DNA of 25,581 nt from DASZZY01 sp036260395 (GCA_036260395.1 DASZZY010000085.1:1-25581); one strand, 5' to 3'. Shown: positions 6,820 to 15,087, numbered from the stretch's first letter. A program made the numbers and translations. The notes: a model not told the origin generated them from the sequence alone.

Positions 6820-7464
6820 TCAGGCCCGGGCCCGGATGAACGCCGCCGCGACGGCGCCGAGCTCGCTCCCGGTGCCCCGGTCGTCCCGCTGCCGACCGCG
6901 GACCCGGAACGAGTGGTCCCCGCCCTCCACGGGATGGAGCGTCGCTCGGTCCCCGAGGCGCTCGAGCGTCGCGGCGAGCAGGTCCCACCGGGCGAAGGGG
7001 TCGGCGGTCCCCTGGAGGAACAGCATGGGAACGCCGACGTCCGGCAGGTGCGCGTCCCGGATGCGCTCCGGGCGGCCCGGCGGGTGCAACGGATATCCCA
7101 CGAACACCAGGCCGGCGGCGGCGAGCGACCCGTCCGCCACCATCATCGACGCGATGCGGCCGCCCAGCGACTTCCCGCCGGCCCACCGCGGCCCGCCGTG
7201 CTCACCCGCCCGGTCGAAGGCCGCCGACCACACCGCGCGCAGGAGCGGCTCGCGGTCCGGGGCGCGGCGCCGCTGCTCGCTGTACAGGAAGTTGAACCGG
7301 AGGCAGCCCACACCGGCGTCCGCCAGCGCGTCGGCGAACCCCTCCAGGAGCGGGTCCTCCAGCCGGCCGCCGGCGCCGTGGGCCAGGGCCAGGACCGGCC
7401 CGCCGGCCGGCCCGGTCACCTCGACGGACACCGCCCCCTGCGGCGTCTCGACCGTACTCGGCAC
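6820..7464 (-). CDS. Alpha/beta hydrolase of the KANL3/Tex30-like (dienelactone hydrolase-related) type
   Basis: 214 aa cytoplasmic alpha/beta hydrolase. The opening LALAHGAGG (about 26-34) supplies the oxyanion loop, the nucleophile elbow is GKSLGGR (about 97-103, Ser nucleophile), the acid lies in FLQGTADPF (about 149-157), and the catalytic His in GGDHSF (about 180-185). This matches the KANL3/Tex30 family of small hydrolases. Substrate unknown. GTG start at 7464 with TAGCCT 7 bases upstream and no Shine-Dalgarno; it sits 27 bases after glnD on the same strand, so it may be both in the nitrogen operon and independently transcribed. Confidence 0.85.
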   Translation of the reverse strand: MPSTVETPQGAVSVEVTGPAGGPVLALAHGAGGRLEDPLLEGFADALADAGVGCLRFNFLYSEQRRRAPDREPLLRAVWSAAFDRAGEHGGPRWAGGKSLGGRIASMMVADGSLAAAGLVFVGYPLHPPGRPERIRDAHLPDVGVPMLFLQGTADPFARWDLLAATLERLGDRATLHPVEGGDHSFRVRGRQRDDRGTGSELGAVAAAFIRARA

Positions 7465-7471
7465 GATGGTG

Positions 7472-7477
7472 AGGCTA
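7472..7477 (-). promoter_or_regulatory. -10 element for the alpha/beta hydrolase gene (leaderless type)
   Basis: TAGCCT read leftward, 7 bases before the GTG start, in the gap after glnD. Suggests the hydrolase need not depend on the amt promoter. Confidence 0.4.
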
Positions 7478-7491
7478 CCGCGCCGGGCGGT

Positions 7492-9948
7492 TCAGCCGCC
7501 GAGGCGCGCCCGGATGGCGCGCTCGATCTCCGCGGTCTGCTCGGGGTCCTCGACCTTCCGGCCGAACAGGTCCCGGACGTAGAACGCGTCGACGACCCGG
7601 CCCCCGTACGTGGCGACCTTCGCCAGGTGGACGTCGAGCTCCAGCTCGTGGAACGTGCGGGCCAGATCGAACAGCAGGCCGATCCGGTCCGCCGCGCCCA
7701 CCTCGACGACCGTGGAGAACCGGGAGGCGCGGTTGTCGACGGTGACGGCGACCGGCACGTCGGCGCGCGGCGGCGGGTAGTGCCGGCGCTTCTCGACGAC
7801 CCGGTACTCGAGCGAGATCCGGCCCTCGAGCGCCTTACGCAGGTCCGTGCGCATCCGGCGCCATCGCTCCTCCTCGATCTCCTCGGCGAAGGCCGGCTCC
7901 ACGACGAAGAGGTCCGCGGCCACGCCGTCCTCGGTGGTGAACGCCTGGGCGGACAGGATGTTCAGCCCCGCGAGCGCCACCGCCCCGGCGATCTTCGCCA
8001 GCAGGCCGGGTCGATCGAGCGCCACTACCGTCAGGTCGTGCGTGCCCGGGCGCGACCCGGGAGACGCCGCCGTCCGCACCTCGGCCCGGGCCAGTGGCGG
8101 CATCACGAGCTCCAGGTGCGCGGCGGCGGCTTCGGGTGGCACCGCCAGCAGGTACGCGCGGGGCATCCGCTCCAGGAACCGCTCCACCCGGGCGTCGCCC
8201 GCCAGCAGCGACCGGATCGCGGCCTTCCGCTCCTCGAGGGCCGCGGCCCGGTCGACGCCCATGTCGCCCCGCTCGAAGACGTCCTCCACCTTGGCCACCA
8301 GCTCCCGGACCAGGGCCTGCCGCCACGGCGTCCAGGCGTGCGGCCCGGTGGCCGCCGCGTCCGCCACCGTCAGGAGGTACAGCATCGCCAGGCGCTCCGG
8401 GGTACCCACGCGCGCCGCCACGTCGAGGACGAGGTTCTCGTCGTCCAGGTCGCGACGGGTCGCGGTGTCGGGGAGCAGCAGGTGCTCGGCGACCAGGAAC
8501 ACGGCGTCCTCGCGCACCTGGTCGGCGACGCCCATCCGACCAAGCACGCCCCGGGCCACCCGGGCGCCCTCGGCGACGTGGCCCCCGCGCCCGGTCTTGC
8601 CGATGTCGTGGAGGAAGGCGCCGAGCAGGAGGGCATCGGGGTCACCGACCGCATCCGCCGCCCGCCCGGCCACCGCGTCCGACGTCTGGCCGGCCAGCAG
8701 GATGGCGGCCTCCGCCGCGGTGCGGAGGAGGTGGACGTCGACGCTGAAGCGGTGGTACGGGTCGCGCTGCGGACGGCACCGCGCGGCCGCCCACTCCGGC
8801 AGAAACCGCGACAGGAGTCCGGCGCGATCCATGGCCTCCAGGGCCCGCTCGCCCGCCGGGCCAGCCCGCAGGATCTCGAGGAACGCCCGCCGGCCGGGCT
8901 CCGTCCACCGGAACGGCGACGGGCCGAGGTCGGCGGCCTCCAGGGCGTCCAGCGACGAGGCCGCCAACGGCCGGTCCGTCCGAGCCGAGGCGGCGAACGC
9001 GCCGAGGACGTCCTCGGGACCGGACGGCGGCTCGACCGTCAGGGCGTCCTCGATCTCGGCCTCGAGCCGCCCGAAGAACGCCTCGCGGACGTGCTCCACT
9101 TGGCGGGCGTGCTCGAAGAGCGCCCGCATCAGCGCGTCCGTGGCCTCGAGGCCCGCCGTGGCCTCGAAGCCGAACGCCTCGGCCAGCGAGGGCTGGAAGT
9201 CGAGGACCAGCCGATCGGCTCGCTTCCCGGTCGCCAGATGCAGCGCGCCCCGCAGCCGCACCAGGAACTCCTCCGCCTCCTCGAGGGCCGACCGCTCCGC
9301 GGCCCGCAGGAGCCCGTGGCGCTGGAGATCGGCCAGCCCGCGTCCCCCGAACAGCGCCCGCCCGGCCCACGGGAGCGAGTGGACGTCACGGAGCCCGCCC
9401 GAGCCCTCCTTGAGGTCGGGCTCCAGCATCGCCGAGCACGACCCGAACCGCTCGTACCGGGCCCGGCCGTCCGCCACCAGCCGCTCGAGGAACGCCTGGC
9501 GGTCCCTCGAGAGCTGGCGGCGGATCCCGTCGTCCAGGCGGTCGAACAGCCCGCGATTCCCGGCCACCAGCCGGGCGTCCAGCAGCGAGCAGGCCACGTC
9601 GAGCCGCTCCCGCGCACCCCGCACCGACTCCTCCACCGTCCGGACCGCGTGCCCGAGCGGGAGGCCCGCGTCCCAGAACGGGTAGAAGAGCCGCTCGGCC
9701 GCCTCCCGGACCCGCTCGGGACGGCGCTCGGCGTGGAGCACCATGAGGTCGATGTCCGAGCCGGGGCACAGCACCTCCCGCCCGTACCCGCCCAGGGCCA
9801 CGACGGCCACGCTCCCCGGCACGCCCTCCGTCAGGTCGCGGACGGCCTCGTCGACGAGCGCCGACCGGCGCCGGGCCGACCACCGTCCGTGGTGGCCCGG
9901 GGAGTACGCGCGCTCCAACGCGTGGAGGGCCCGGACCAGCCGCGGCAC
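7492..9948 (-). CDS. glnD: PII nucleotidyltransferase (uridylyl/adenylyltransferase) GlnD
   Basis: 818 aa, normal length for actinobacterial GlnD. Order of domains: nucleotidyltransferase with GGYGRE at 53-58 and D65xD67; a central GlnD-type helical region; an HD phosphohydrolase domain with HDIGK near 445; and two C-terminal ACT domains beginning near 636 (TVVALDRPGLLAKIAG) and 736. The enzyme modifies and demodifies PII at Tyr51 according to glutamine, sensed by the ACT domains. In studied actinobacteria (Corynebacterium, Streptomyces) the modification is adenylylation rather than uridylylation; which applies here is not visible. GTG at 9948 has GGGAGG 5 bases upstream, 34 bases after glnB. 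Confidence 0.95.
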   Translation of the reverse strand: MPRLVRALHALERAYSPGHHGRWSARRRSALVDEAVRDLTEGVPGSVAVVALGGYGREVLCPGSDIDLMVLHAERRPERVREAAERLFYPFWDAGLPLGHAVRTVEESVRGARERLDVACSLLDARLVAGNRGLFDRLDDGIRRQLSRDRQAFLERLVADGRARYERFGSCSAMLEPDLKEGSGGLRDVHSLPWAGRALFGGRGLADLQRHGLLRAAERSALEEAEEFLVRLRGALHLATGKRADRLVLDFQPSLAEAFGFEATAGLEATDALMRALFEHARQVEHVREAFFGRLEAEIEDALTVEPPSGPEDVLGAFAASARTDRPLAASSLDALEAADLGPSPFRWTEPGRRAFLEILRAGPAGERALEAMDRAGLLSRFLPEWAAARCRPQRDPYHRFSVDVHLLRTAAEAAILLAGQTSDAVAGRAADAVGDPDALLLGAFLHDIGKTGRGGHVAEGARVARGVLGRMGVADQVREDAVFLVAEHLLLPDTATRRDLDDENLVLDVAARVGTPERLAMLYLLTVADAAATGPHAWTPWRQALVRELVAKVEDVFERGDMGVDRAAALEERKAAIRSLLAGDARVERFLERMPRAYLLAVPPEAAAAHLELVMPPLARAEVRTAASPGSRPGTHDLTVVALDRPGLLAKIAGAVALAGLNILSAQAFTTEDGVAADLFVVEPAFAEEIEEERWRRMRTDLRKALEGRISLEYRVVEKRRHYPPPRADVPVAVTVDNRASRFSTVVEVGAADRIGLLFDLARTFHELELDVHLAKVATYGGRVVDAFYVRDLFGRKVEDPEQTAEIERAIRARLGG

Positions 9949-9982
9949 CGGGCCCTCCCGCTCGAGCTTGAGGTCGGTGGGC

Positions 9983-10321
9983 TCAGATCGCGTCGGGGCC
10001 CATCTCCCCCGTGCGGATGCGGAACACCTGCTCGGCCGGGAGGACGAACACCTTGCCGTCGCCGATCTTCCCGGTCCGGGCGGCCTTCAGGATCGCATCG
10101 ACGATCCCCTGGACCTGGTCGTCCTCGGCCACGACCTCGATCTTCACCTTGGGGACGAAGTCAACCTGGTACTCCGCTCCCCGGTACACCTCGGTGTGGC
10201 CGCGCTGCCGGCCGAAGCCCTGGGCCTCGGTCACCGTGAGCCCGTTGACGCCGACGGCCCGGAGCGCCTCCTTCACCTCGTCGAGCTTGAACGGCTTGAT
10301 GACCGCCATGACCAGCTTCAT
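9983..10321 (-). CDS. glnB: Nitrogen regulatory protein PII (GlnB/GlnK)
   Basis: 112 aa, the standard PII length. The T-loop runs GFGRQRGHTEVYRGAEY with Tyr51 present as the modification site. The B-loop is TGKIGDGKVFV (about 83-93), and the C-loop is RIRTGE (about 101-106). PII trimers sense 2-oxoglutarate and ATP/ADP and block AmtB channels in the unmodified state. It starts in a 4-base overlap (ATGA) with amt, and glnD follows, so all three are co-expressed; pairing with amt suggests the GlnK role. Regulation by GlnR is indicated by the box upstream of amt. Confidence 0.96.
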   Translation of the reverse strand: MKLVMAVIKPFKLDEVKEALRAVGVNGLTVTEAQGFGRQRGHTEVYRGAEYQVDFVPKVKIEVVAEDDQVQGIVDAILKAARTGKIGDGKVFVLPAEQVFRIRTGEMGPDAI

Positions 10322-11610
10322 CGCGCCTCCTCCGCCACGACCGCGGCCGCCGACGTCGCCCGCTCGGCCTCGGGGACCGGGCCGGCCGGCGCCCCCCCGC
10401 GGTCCTGGAACGTGTACCCCACCTCGGCGTGCTGCGACAGGTCCAGGCCGGTGACCTCGTCCTCCTCGGTCACCCGGACGCCGACCAGGAGGTCGACCAC
10501 CTTGAGGATCCCCCACGTCGCCCCGAACGAGAATGTCAGCGTCACCGCCACGCCGAGGGCCTGCGGCCCGAGCGAGGCCCCCGCCGACAGCTCGTTGACC
10601 GCCACGCTGGCCAGCGCGCCGGTGAGCAGGGCGCCCACCACGCCGCCCACCAGGTGGACGCCGACGACGTCGAGCGAGTCGTCGTAGCGGAGCCGCGACT
10701 TCAGCTCGACCGCCCCGAAGCAGATCGCGCCCGCGGCCAGCCCGATGACCACCGCGGCCCAGGGCTCCACGAACCCCGCGGCCGGCGTGATGGCCACCAA
10801 CCCGGCCACGGCGCCGGTGGCCGCGCCGATCGTCGTGGGACGCCCGTGGCGCATCGTCTCCGGGACCAGCCACCCGATCACCGCGGCGGCCGTGGCGATG
10901 TGCGTCGCCGCAAAGGCGGAAGCGGCCAGCCCGTTCGCCACCAGGGCCGAGCCGGCGTTGAACCCGAACCACCCGAACCACAGGATCGCCGCGCCGGTGA
11001 TGACCATCGGGACGTTGTGCGGCACGAAGGCGTCGCGGCCGAACCCTCGCCGCCTACCCAGGTACACGATGGCCGCCAGCGCCGCGGCCCCGGCGTTGAT
11101 GTGCACCACCGTGCCGCCGGCGAAGTCGAGCGCGCCCAGGCTGCCGAGCCATCCGCCGCCCCACACCCAGTGGGCCAGCGGCGAGTACACGAGCAGCGAC
11201 CACAGCCCGACGAACAGGACGTAGCCGGAGAACTTCATCCGTTCGGCGACCGCGCCCGTGATGAGGGCGGGGGTGATGATCGCGAACATCAGCTGGTACA
11301 TGCTGAACGCCAAATGCGGCGTCGTCGTCGCGTATGCCTCGCTCGGCGCCTGGCCCACTCCGCGGAGCCCCCAGAAGTCCAGGCCGCCGATCAACCCGCC
11401 GACATCCGGCCCGAAAGCCAGCGTGTAGCCCACCAGGACCCACAGCAGCGTGACGAGGGCCAGGGCAAAGAACGACTGCATGATGGTTCCCAGCACGTTC
11501 TTGGCCCGGACCAGGCCGCCGTAGAAGAGCGCCAGTCCCGGCGTCATGAACATCACCAGGGCGGCGGAGATCAGGAGCCAGGCCGTGTCGCCGGTATCGA
11601 TCCTCGGCAT
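10318..11610 (-). CDS. amt: Ammonium transporter (Amt)
   Basis: 430 aa with eleven expected membrane helices. The twin pore histidines are His170 (GTVVHINAG) and His319 (VGVHLVGG), Asp162 is the periplasmic-side conserved Asp, Phe109 in the MFAIITPALITGA helix matches a gate Phe, and WFGWFGFNAGS at about 211-221 is the family signature. The C-terminal tail (LDLSQHAEVGYTF, about 392-404) is the GlnK-contact region. It imports ammonium at low nitrogen. ATG at 11610 has an AGGAGGGG site. First gene of amt-glnB-glnD and preceded by a GlnR-like box. Confidence 0.96.
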   Translation of the reverse strand: MPRIDTGDTAWLLISAALVMFMTPGLALFYGGLVRAKNVLGTIMQSFFALALVTLLWVLVGYTLAFGPDVGGLIGGLDFWGLRGVGQAPSEAYATTTPHLAFSMYQLMFAIITPALITGAVAERMKFSGYVLFVGLWSLLVYSPLAHWVWGGGWLGSLGALDFAGGTVVHINAGAAALAAIVYLGRRRGFGRDAFVPHNVPMVITGAAILWFGWFGFNAGSALVANGLAASAFAATHIATAAAVIGWLVPETMRHGRPTTIGAATGAVAGLVAITPAAGFVEPWAAVVIGLAAGAICFGAVELKSRLRYDDSLDVVGVHLVGGVVGALLTGALASVAVNELSAGASLGPQALGVAVTLTFSFGATWGILKVVDLLVGVRVTEEDEVTGLDLSQHAEVGYTFQDRGGAPAGPVPEAERATSAAAVVAEEAR

Positions 11611-11634
11611 CTCCCCTCCTCTCTCGCTGGCGGC

Positions 11635-11640
11635 TTTCTA
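11635..11640 (-). promoter_or_regulatory. Possible -10 of the amt operon
   Basis: TAGAAA read leftward, between the GlnR-like box and the ribosome site. A weak match (last base A), chosen because its place puts the box over the -35 and upstream region, as expected for an activator-dependent promoter. Confidence 0.3.
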
Positions 11641-11650
11641 CGGCGCCGAG

Positions 11651-11688
11651 GTTTCCCAACCGTTTCGGCCCCGTTACGGGCCCGTAAA
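11651..11688. promoter_or_regulatory. GlnR-like box upstream of amt
   Basis: Four pentamers at an exact 11-base period: GTTTC (11651), GTTTC (11662), GTTAC (11673), GTAAA (11684), each followed by 6 bases. Read leftward this is TTTAC-N6-GTAAC-N6-GAAAC-N6-GAAAC, close to the actinomycete GlnR consensus gTnAC-N6-GaAAC. The last two half-sites also form the palindrome TTACGGGCCCGTAA (11674-11687). GlnR controls amt-glnK-glnD in Streptomyces and mycobacteria; the regulator gene itself is not in the window. Confidence 0.7.
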
Positions 11689-11790
11689 ACCCCCGCTGCC
11701 GGGCGAGGGGCTATCGCCTGGCCGGATGCGGACAAGCCGGGCAGGAATCCCGCCCCCCGGTGGCGAACCTATCGGCCAGGATCCCGAGCG

Positions 11791-11799
11791 AAAGGGAGG
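11791..11799 (+). promoter_or_regulatory. Ribosome binding site fixing the start of the LVIVD protein
   Basis: AAAGGGAGG ends 3 bases before the ATG at 11803 and supports that start over the much longer upstream open frame. The rest of 11689-11802 shows no clear promoter to me. Confidence 0.6.
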
Positions 11800-11802
11800 A
11801 TC

Positions 11803-13533
11803 ATGTCCCGCACCCTGCTCGCACGCCTCGCCCTGCTCGTCACCTGCCTCGGGCTCCTGGCCCTGCCCGAGGCCGGGACGGCGTCGCACCGGTCCCGTCC
11901 GGCGAGCCTCGCCGACGGCGTCGGCCCGTGTACCGACCTCGCCGCGCGCTCCATGCCAGAGGGGCCGATCTTCAACGCGCGCGGCGAAAAGGTGGGCGAG
12001 CACGACCACCTGAACATCGACCAGCACAGGTTCCGGTGCCGGCTGCTGCCGGTGTTCGTCGACCCCCTGACCGACGAGCTCGCCGCCGAGCCGGACGTCA
12101 TCCTCGGCGAGATCGACATCGAGGTCCGCGAGGACGGGATGAGCCTCCTGGCGATCGCGGTGGCGTTCCCGGAGTCCGGCGCCTTGTTCTACGACGTCAC
12201 GAACCCGGCGCGGCCGGTCTTCCTCTCATGGTTCCGGAGCGCGAAGTGCGAGGACGTCGTGGTCGACGTGGACTGCGGTGCCTACATCGACCTGTCGGAG
12301 GACGGCACGGTGGCGTTCCTGTCGACCCAGAGCATCAGCTATGTGTCGCAGGAGCCCCCTGACCCGGGGGTCCGGCCGGTCCAGGAGCCCGGCGTCGAGG
12401 TCCTCGACGTCCGCGACCCGAGCGATCCGCTCCTCACCCAGATGTACATCCACAACCCCGACGGCGGGGGCGTGCACACGTCGAACTCCTGGGTGATCCC
12501 CGCCGAGAACCCGGTCGACCCGAACGAGGAGGGCCCTCGGGCCCCGGGCGAGTACCTGTTCTCGGTGTCGAACGTCGACGCGGTTCACATCACGCGGGTC
12601 AACCGGATCGGCGGGTTCCCGTTCCTGACGGAGTACTCGGAGATCCCGCTCGACGAGCTCCACGACATGTTCCTCGACAACGACCCGTTGACGGGGCGCA
12701 CCTACCTGTACGTCGCCGGCGGTTTCGCGACGGGTTTCTACGTGTATGACGTGACCGACCCGGCGAACGCAGAGCTGCTCGGCGAGTGGGACCCGACGCC
12801 GGAGTGCGGCGAGGACTGGTACGGCCACACCACCTACACCGTTGTCCGGAACGGACACCGGTTCGTGACCCTGGACGCCGAGGTCTTCGGAGGGAACGGC
12901 GAGTTCGGCGAGCAAGACGAGGAGGACAAGGCCGAGGGGTGCGGGAAGGTTGAAACGAACCCTGAGACCGGGGAGGAGGAGGGACCCTTCGTGGGCAACG
13001 GAAACCTTCCCGGACCGCTGTGGATCGTGGACGCCACGGACTTCTCGAAGCTCCAGCCAGCCAACGACCAGGACGGCGAGGAGACCGGCGAGACGGCCGC
13101 CCAGCTCAAGCAGAACTCGCTGGACGCCCTGGTGACGACATGGACGAACCCGGCCAACCAGGAGGGCGGCAACATCGAGTTCTCCCCGCACAACCAGCAG
13201 GTGGTGGGGAACAAGATCTACCTCTCCCACTACCACGGCGGGGTTTACGTGCTCGATGCCACCCTGGCGTTCCAGGGGCGGGACGTCCGCCCGGCCGAGC
13301 TGGCGTTCGCCGTGCCGCACGAGGCCAAGCCCGTCCGGCCGATCGACGAGTCGCTGATCCTCGACCCGGTGATCCCGTTCATCCGGGAGTTCTTCAAGGC
13401 TCGCCCGACGGTGTGGGACGCCTTGTTCCACAACGGCCACTTCATCGCGATCGACTCGACCGGAGGCTTCTACACCTACCGTGAGCGCCCGCTGAGAACC
13501 GAGCGCCCGCCGAGGCCCGAACGGCGCCGCTGA
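11803..13533 (+). CDS. Secreted LVIVD-repeat beta-propeller-like protein
   Basis: 576 aa. A Sec signal peptide (about 1-28: MSRTLLAR, a leucine-rich core, cleavage near GTAS) targets it outside the cell. At least five LVIVD-type blades are visible: ALFYDVTNPARPV (about 128-140), VEVLDVRDPSDP (about 197-208), FYVYDVTDPANAEL, LWIVDATDF and VYVLDATLAF. LVIVD repeats fold as propellers on bacterial and archaeal surfaces; ligand or enzyme activity is not known. A strongly acidic, Glu/Asp-rich insert lies between about 365 and 403. The C-terminus is proline/arginine-rich without an anchor. It diverges from amt, converges on the MBL-fold gene with 9 bases between, and has no evident operon partner. 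Confidence 0.8.
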   Translation: MSRTLLARLALLVTCLGLLALPEAGTASHRSRPASLADGVGPCTDLAARSMPEGPIFNARGEKVGEHDHLNIDQHRFRCRLLPVFVDPLTDELAAEPDVILGEIDIEVREDGMSLLAIAVAFPESGALFYDVTNPARPVFLSWFRSAKCEDVVVDVDCGAYIDLSEDGTVAFLSTQSISYVSQEPPDPGVRPVQEPGVEVLDVRDPSDPLLTQMYIHNPDGGGVHTSNSWVIPAENPVDPNEEGPRAPGEYLFSVSNVDAVHITRVNRIGGFPFLTEYSEIPLDELHDMFLDNDPLTGRTYLYVAGGFATGFYVYDVTDPANAELLGEWDPTPECGEDWYGHTTYTVVRNGHRFVTLDAEVFGGNGEFGEQDEEDKAEGCGKVETNPETGEEEGPFVGNGNLPGPLWIVDATDFSKLQPANDQDGEETGETAAQLKQNSLDALVTTWTNPANQEGGNIEFSPHNQQVVGNKIYLSHYHGGVYVLDATLAFQGRDVRPAELAFAVPHEAKPVRPIDESLILDPVIPFIREFFKARPTVWDALFHNGHFIAIDSTGGFYTYRERPLRTERPPRPERRR

Positions 13534-13542
13534 TCGAGCGGG

Positions 13543-14187
13543 TTACCGGGTCAGATCCCGCAGCCGGTCCGCCGCCCCGCGGCGGACCGGCGGCCCGTGA
13601 CCGAGCCACAGCGACGCCGGGCGGAGGCCGGCCAGCTCGTGGAGGGTCTCCCGGCTCCGCGCCGGGTCCTGGCTGAACCAGGCCCAGTCGGGGCGAAGCC
13701 ACCCGAGGTTCCACGCCGCGTCCCCGGCGAAGAGCGCCCCGTGGTCCGGGGCCCAGACCGCCACGTGTCCCGGCGTGTGCCCCGGGGCCGGGATGGCCTC
13801 GAGCCCGCCGTCGAGCTCCGCCCGCTCCGACAGGAGCACGTCCGGCGTGAACCGCCGGTATCGCTGGAGGAAGCCGTAGGCCGTCCGCATCACCGGGTTG
13901 GGAGCGAACGGATAGGGGTCCCGGCCTTCGAGGACCCCCAGGTCGGCGGCCCCGGCGACCAGGCCGGTCCCGAAGGCCTCCCGCAGCCGGGCGGCCTCGC
14001 CGGCGTGATCGCCGTGGCAGTGCGTCAGCACGACCTGACGGATGTCTTCGAGGGAACGCCCGAGGCGGCCGGCGGCCGCCCGGATCCGGGGGAGGCTGCC
14101 GGTGAAGCCCGTATCGACCAGCGTCAGGACGCCACGATGCTCGAGGAGGTAGGCGCGCCCGGTCTTGGAGCGGACCGGCTCGATCAC
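13543..14187 (-). CDS. MBL-fold metallo-hydrolase
   Basis: 214 aa metallo-beta-lactamase fold. The metal motif HCHGDH is at 56-61, followed by further ligands in APGHTPGH (about 138-145), FAGDAAW (about 157-163) and LGHGPP (about 196-201), the glyoxalase II/lactonase-like pattern. Substrate cannot be inferred. The open frame extends back across the ku gene, but the GTG at 14187 is the sensible start: it lies 4 bases after the ku stop and begins the family-like sequence MIEPVRSKTGRAYLL. Co-transcribed with ku, though MBL hydrolases of this small type are not a known part of end joining. Confidence 0.8.
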   Translation of the reverse strand: MIEPVRSKTGRAYLLEHRGVLTLVDTGFTGSLPRIRAAAGRLGRSLEDIRQVVLTHCHGDHAGEAARLREAFGTGLVAGAADLGVLEGRDPYPFAPNPVMRTAYGFLQRYRRFTPDVLLSERAELDGGLEAIPAPGHTPGHVAVWAPDHGALFAGDAAWNLGWLRPDWAWFSQDPARSRETLHELAGLRPASLWLGHGPPVRRGAADRLRDLTR

Positions 14188-14191
14188 GCGC

Positions 14192-15007
14192 TCAGGACGC
14201 CGCGCGCTTCCGGCCGCCCGACTTGCCCTTGCCAGCGGCTTCCTTCTTGGTGGCCTCGACGCTCTGCTTGAGCGCGTCCATGAGGTCGGTGACCTTGGCA
14301 GGCTCGGGCGCCTCGATGACCTCGATCTCCTCGCCGGCGACCTTCTTCTCGACGATCTGCATGAGCGCCTCGCGGTAGTCGTCGCGGTACCGCTCGGGCT
14401 CCCAGTCGTCGGTGAGGTTGTCGATGAGCGCCTGGGCCATCTGGACCTCCTGGTCCCGGACCGAAACGTCCTTGTCGAGACCCTCGATGGCCGCCTCACG
14501 GATCTCGTCGGGCCAGAACATCGTGTCCATCACCAGGACGTCGTCCATGAGGCGGATCGACGCCATGTGCTCCTTGTCACGGAAGGAGACCTTGGCGATC
14601 CCGACCTTCTCGCCCTCCCGGAGCGCCCGCCGCAGCAGGTGGTAGGCCTTCACGCCGGCCTCCTCCGGACCCAGGTAGTACGTCTTCTTGTAGTAGATCG
14701 GGTCGATCTCGGAGGCGTCGACGAACTGCTGGATGTCGATGGCCCGGCTGGACTCCACCGGGACCGACTCCAGGTCCTCGTCGGTGATGATCACGTAGCG
14801 GTCCTTCTCGTACTCGTACCCCCGAACGATCTCGTCGTACGGGACCTCCTTGTCCTCGTTGACGCACCACCGCTTGTAGCGGATGCGGCCGTGGTCCGGC
14901 TCGTGGAGCTGGTTGAATCGGAGGGTCTTCTCCTCTGTGGCCGTGTACACCCGCACCGGGATGGACACCAGCCCGAACGAGATGGCCCCCCTCCAGATCG
15001 TCTTCAT
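14192..15007 (-). CDS. ku: Non-homologous end-joining protein Ku
   Basis: 271 aa, the usual bacterial Ku length. It opens with the diagnostic MKTIWRGAISFGLVSIPV, contains RYKRWCVNEDKEVPYDEIVRG-type core sequence, and ends in a lysine/arginine-rich tail (about 253-271: KKEAAGKGKSGGRKR). The homodimer rings broken DNA ends and recruits LigD. ATG at 15007 has GGAGGAA 4 bases upstream and TACAAT further upstream. Divergent from ligD, the standard pairing for the two-component bacterial NHEJ pathway. Confidence 0.96.
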   Translation of the reverse strand: MKTIWRGAISFGLVSIPVRVYTATEEKTLRFNQLHEPDHGRIRYKRWCVNEDKEVPYDEIVRGYEYEKDRYVIITDEDLESVPVESSRAIDIQQFVDASEIDPIYYKKTYYLGPEEAGVKAYHLLRRALREGEKVGIAKVSFRDKEHMASIRLMDDVLVMDTMFWPDEIREAAIEGLDKDVSVRDQEVQMAQALIDNLTDDWEPERYRDDYREALMQIVEKKVAGEEIEVIEAPEPAKVTDLMDALKQSVEATKKEAAGKGKSGGRKRAAS

Positions 15008-15037
15008 GGGGTTCCTCCGAGGCGTCGGGGAACCCCG

Positions 15038-15043
15038 ATTGTA
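15038..15043 (-). promoter_or_regulatory. -10 element of ku
   Basis: TACAAT read leftward gives a transcript start near 15031 and a leader of about 24 bases that includes the GGAGGAA site. No good -35; that position overlaps the 15063-15080 palindrome. Confidence 0.45.
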
Positions 15044-15062
15044 TCGCTGTTTGCCCTGCTGA

Positions 15063-15080
15063 CCGGGTCGATCGATCCGG
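15063..15080. promoter_or_regulatory. Palindrome between the divergent ku and ligD promoters
   Basis: CCGGgTCGATCGAtCCGG is an 18-base palindrome broken only at one symmetric pair. It covers the -35 positions of both promoters, as expected for a shared operator; no known regulator consensus is recognised. Confidence 0.4.
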
Positions 15081-15087
15081 CGGCCGG

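Noticed and set aside
6571..10239. 1222-codon rightward open frame
   Set aside because: Antisense to the hydrolase and glnD; low-complexity Arg/Pro/Gly translation with no domain. Long antisense frames arise from third-position GC bias.
11689..11790. Possible riboswitch in the leader of the LVIVD gene
   Set aside because: A short stretch recalls the cobalamin motif (CCGG...GAATCC), but the conserved CACTG-type element and paired core are missing.
10429..11802. N-terminal extension of the LVIVD protein frame
   Set aside because: It is antisense to amt; a ribosome site and signal peptide place the real start at 11803.
14188..14499. N-terminal extension of the MBL-fold protein
   Set aside because: It overlaps ku in another frame and translates to Arg/Ser-rich shadow sequence; GTG at 14187 fits the family start.
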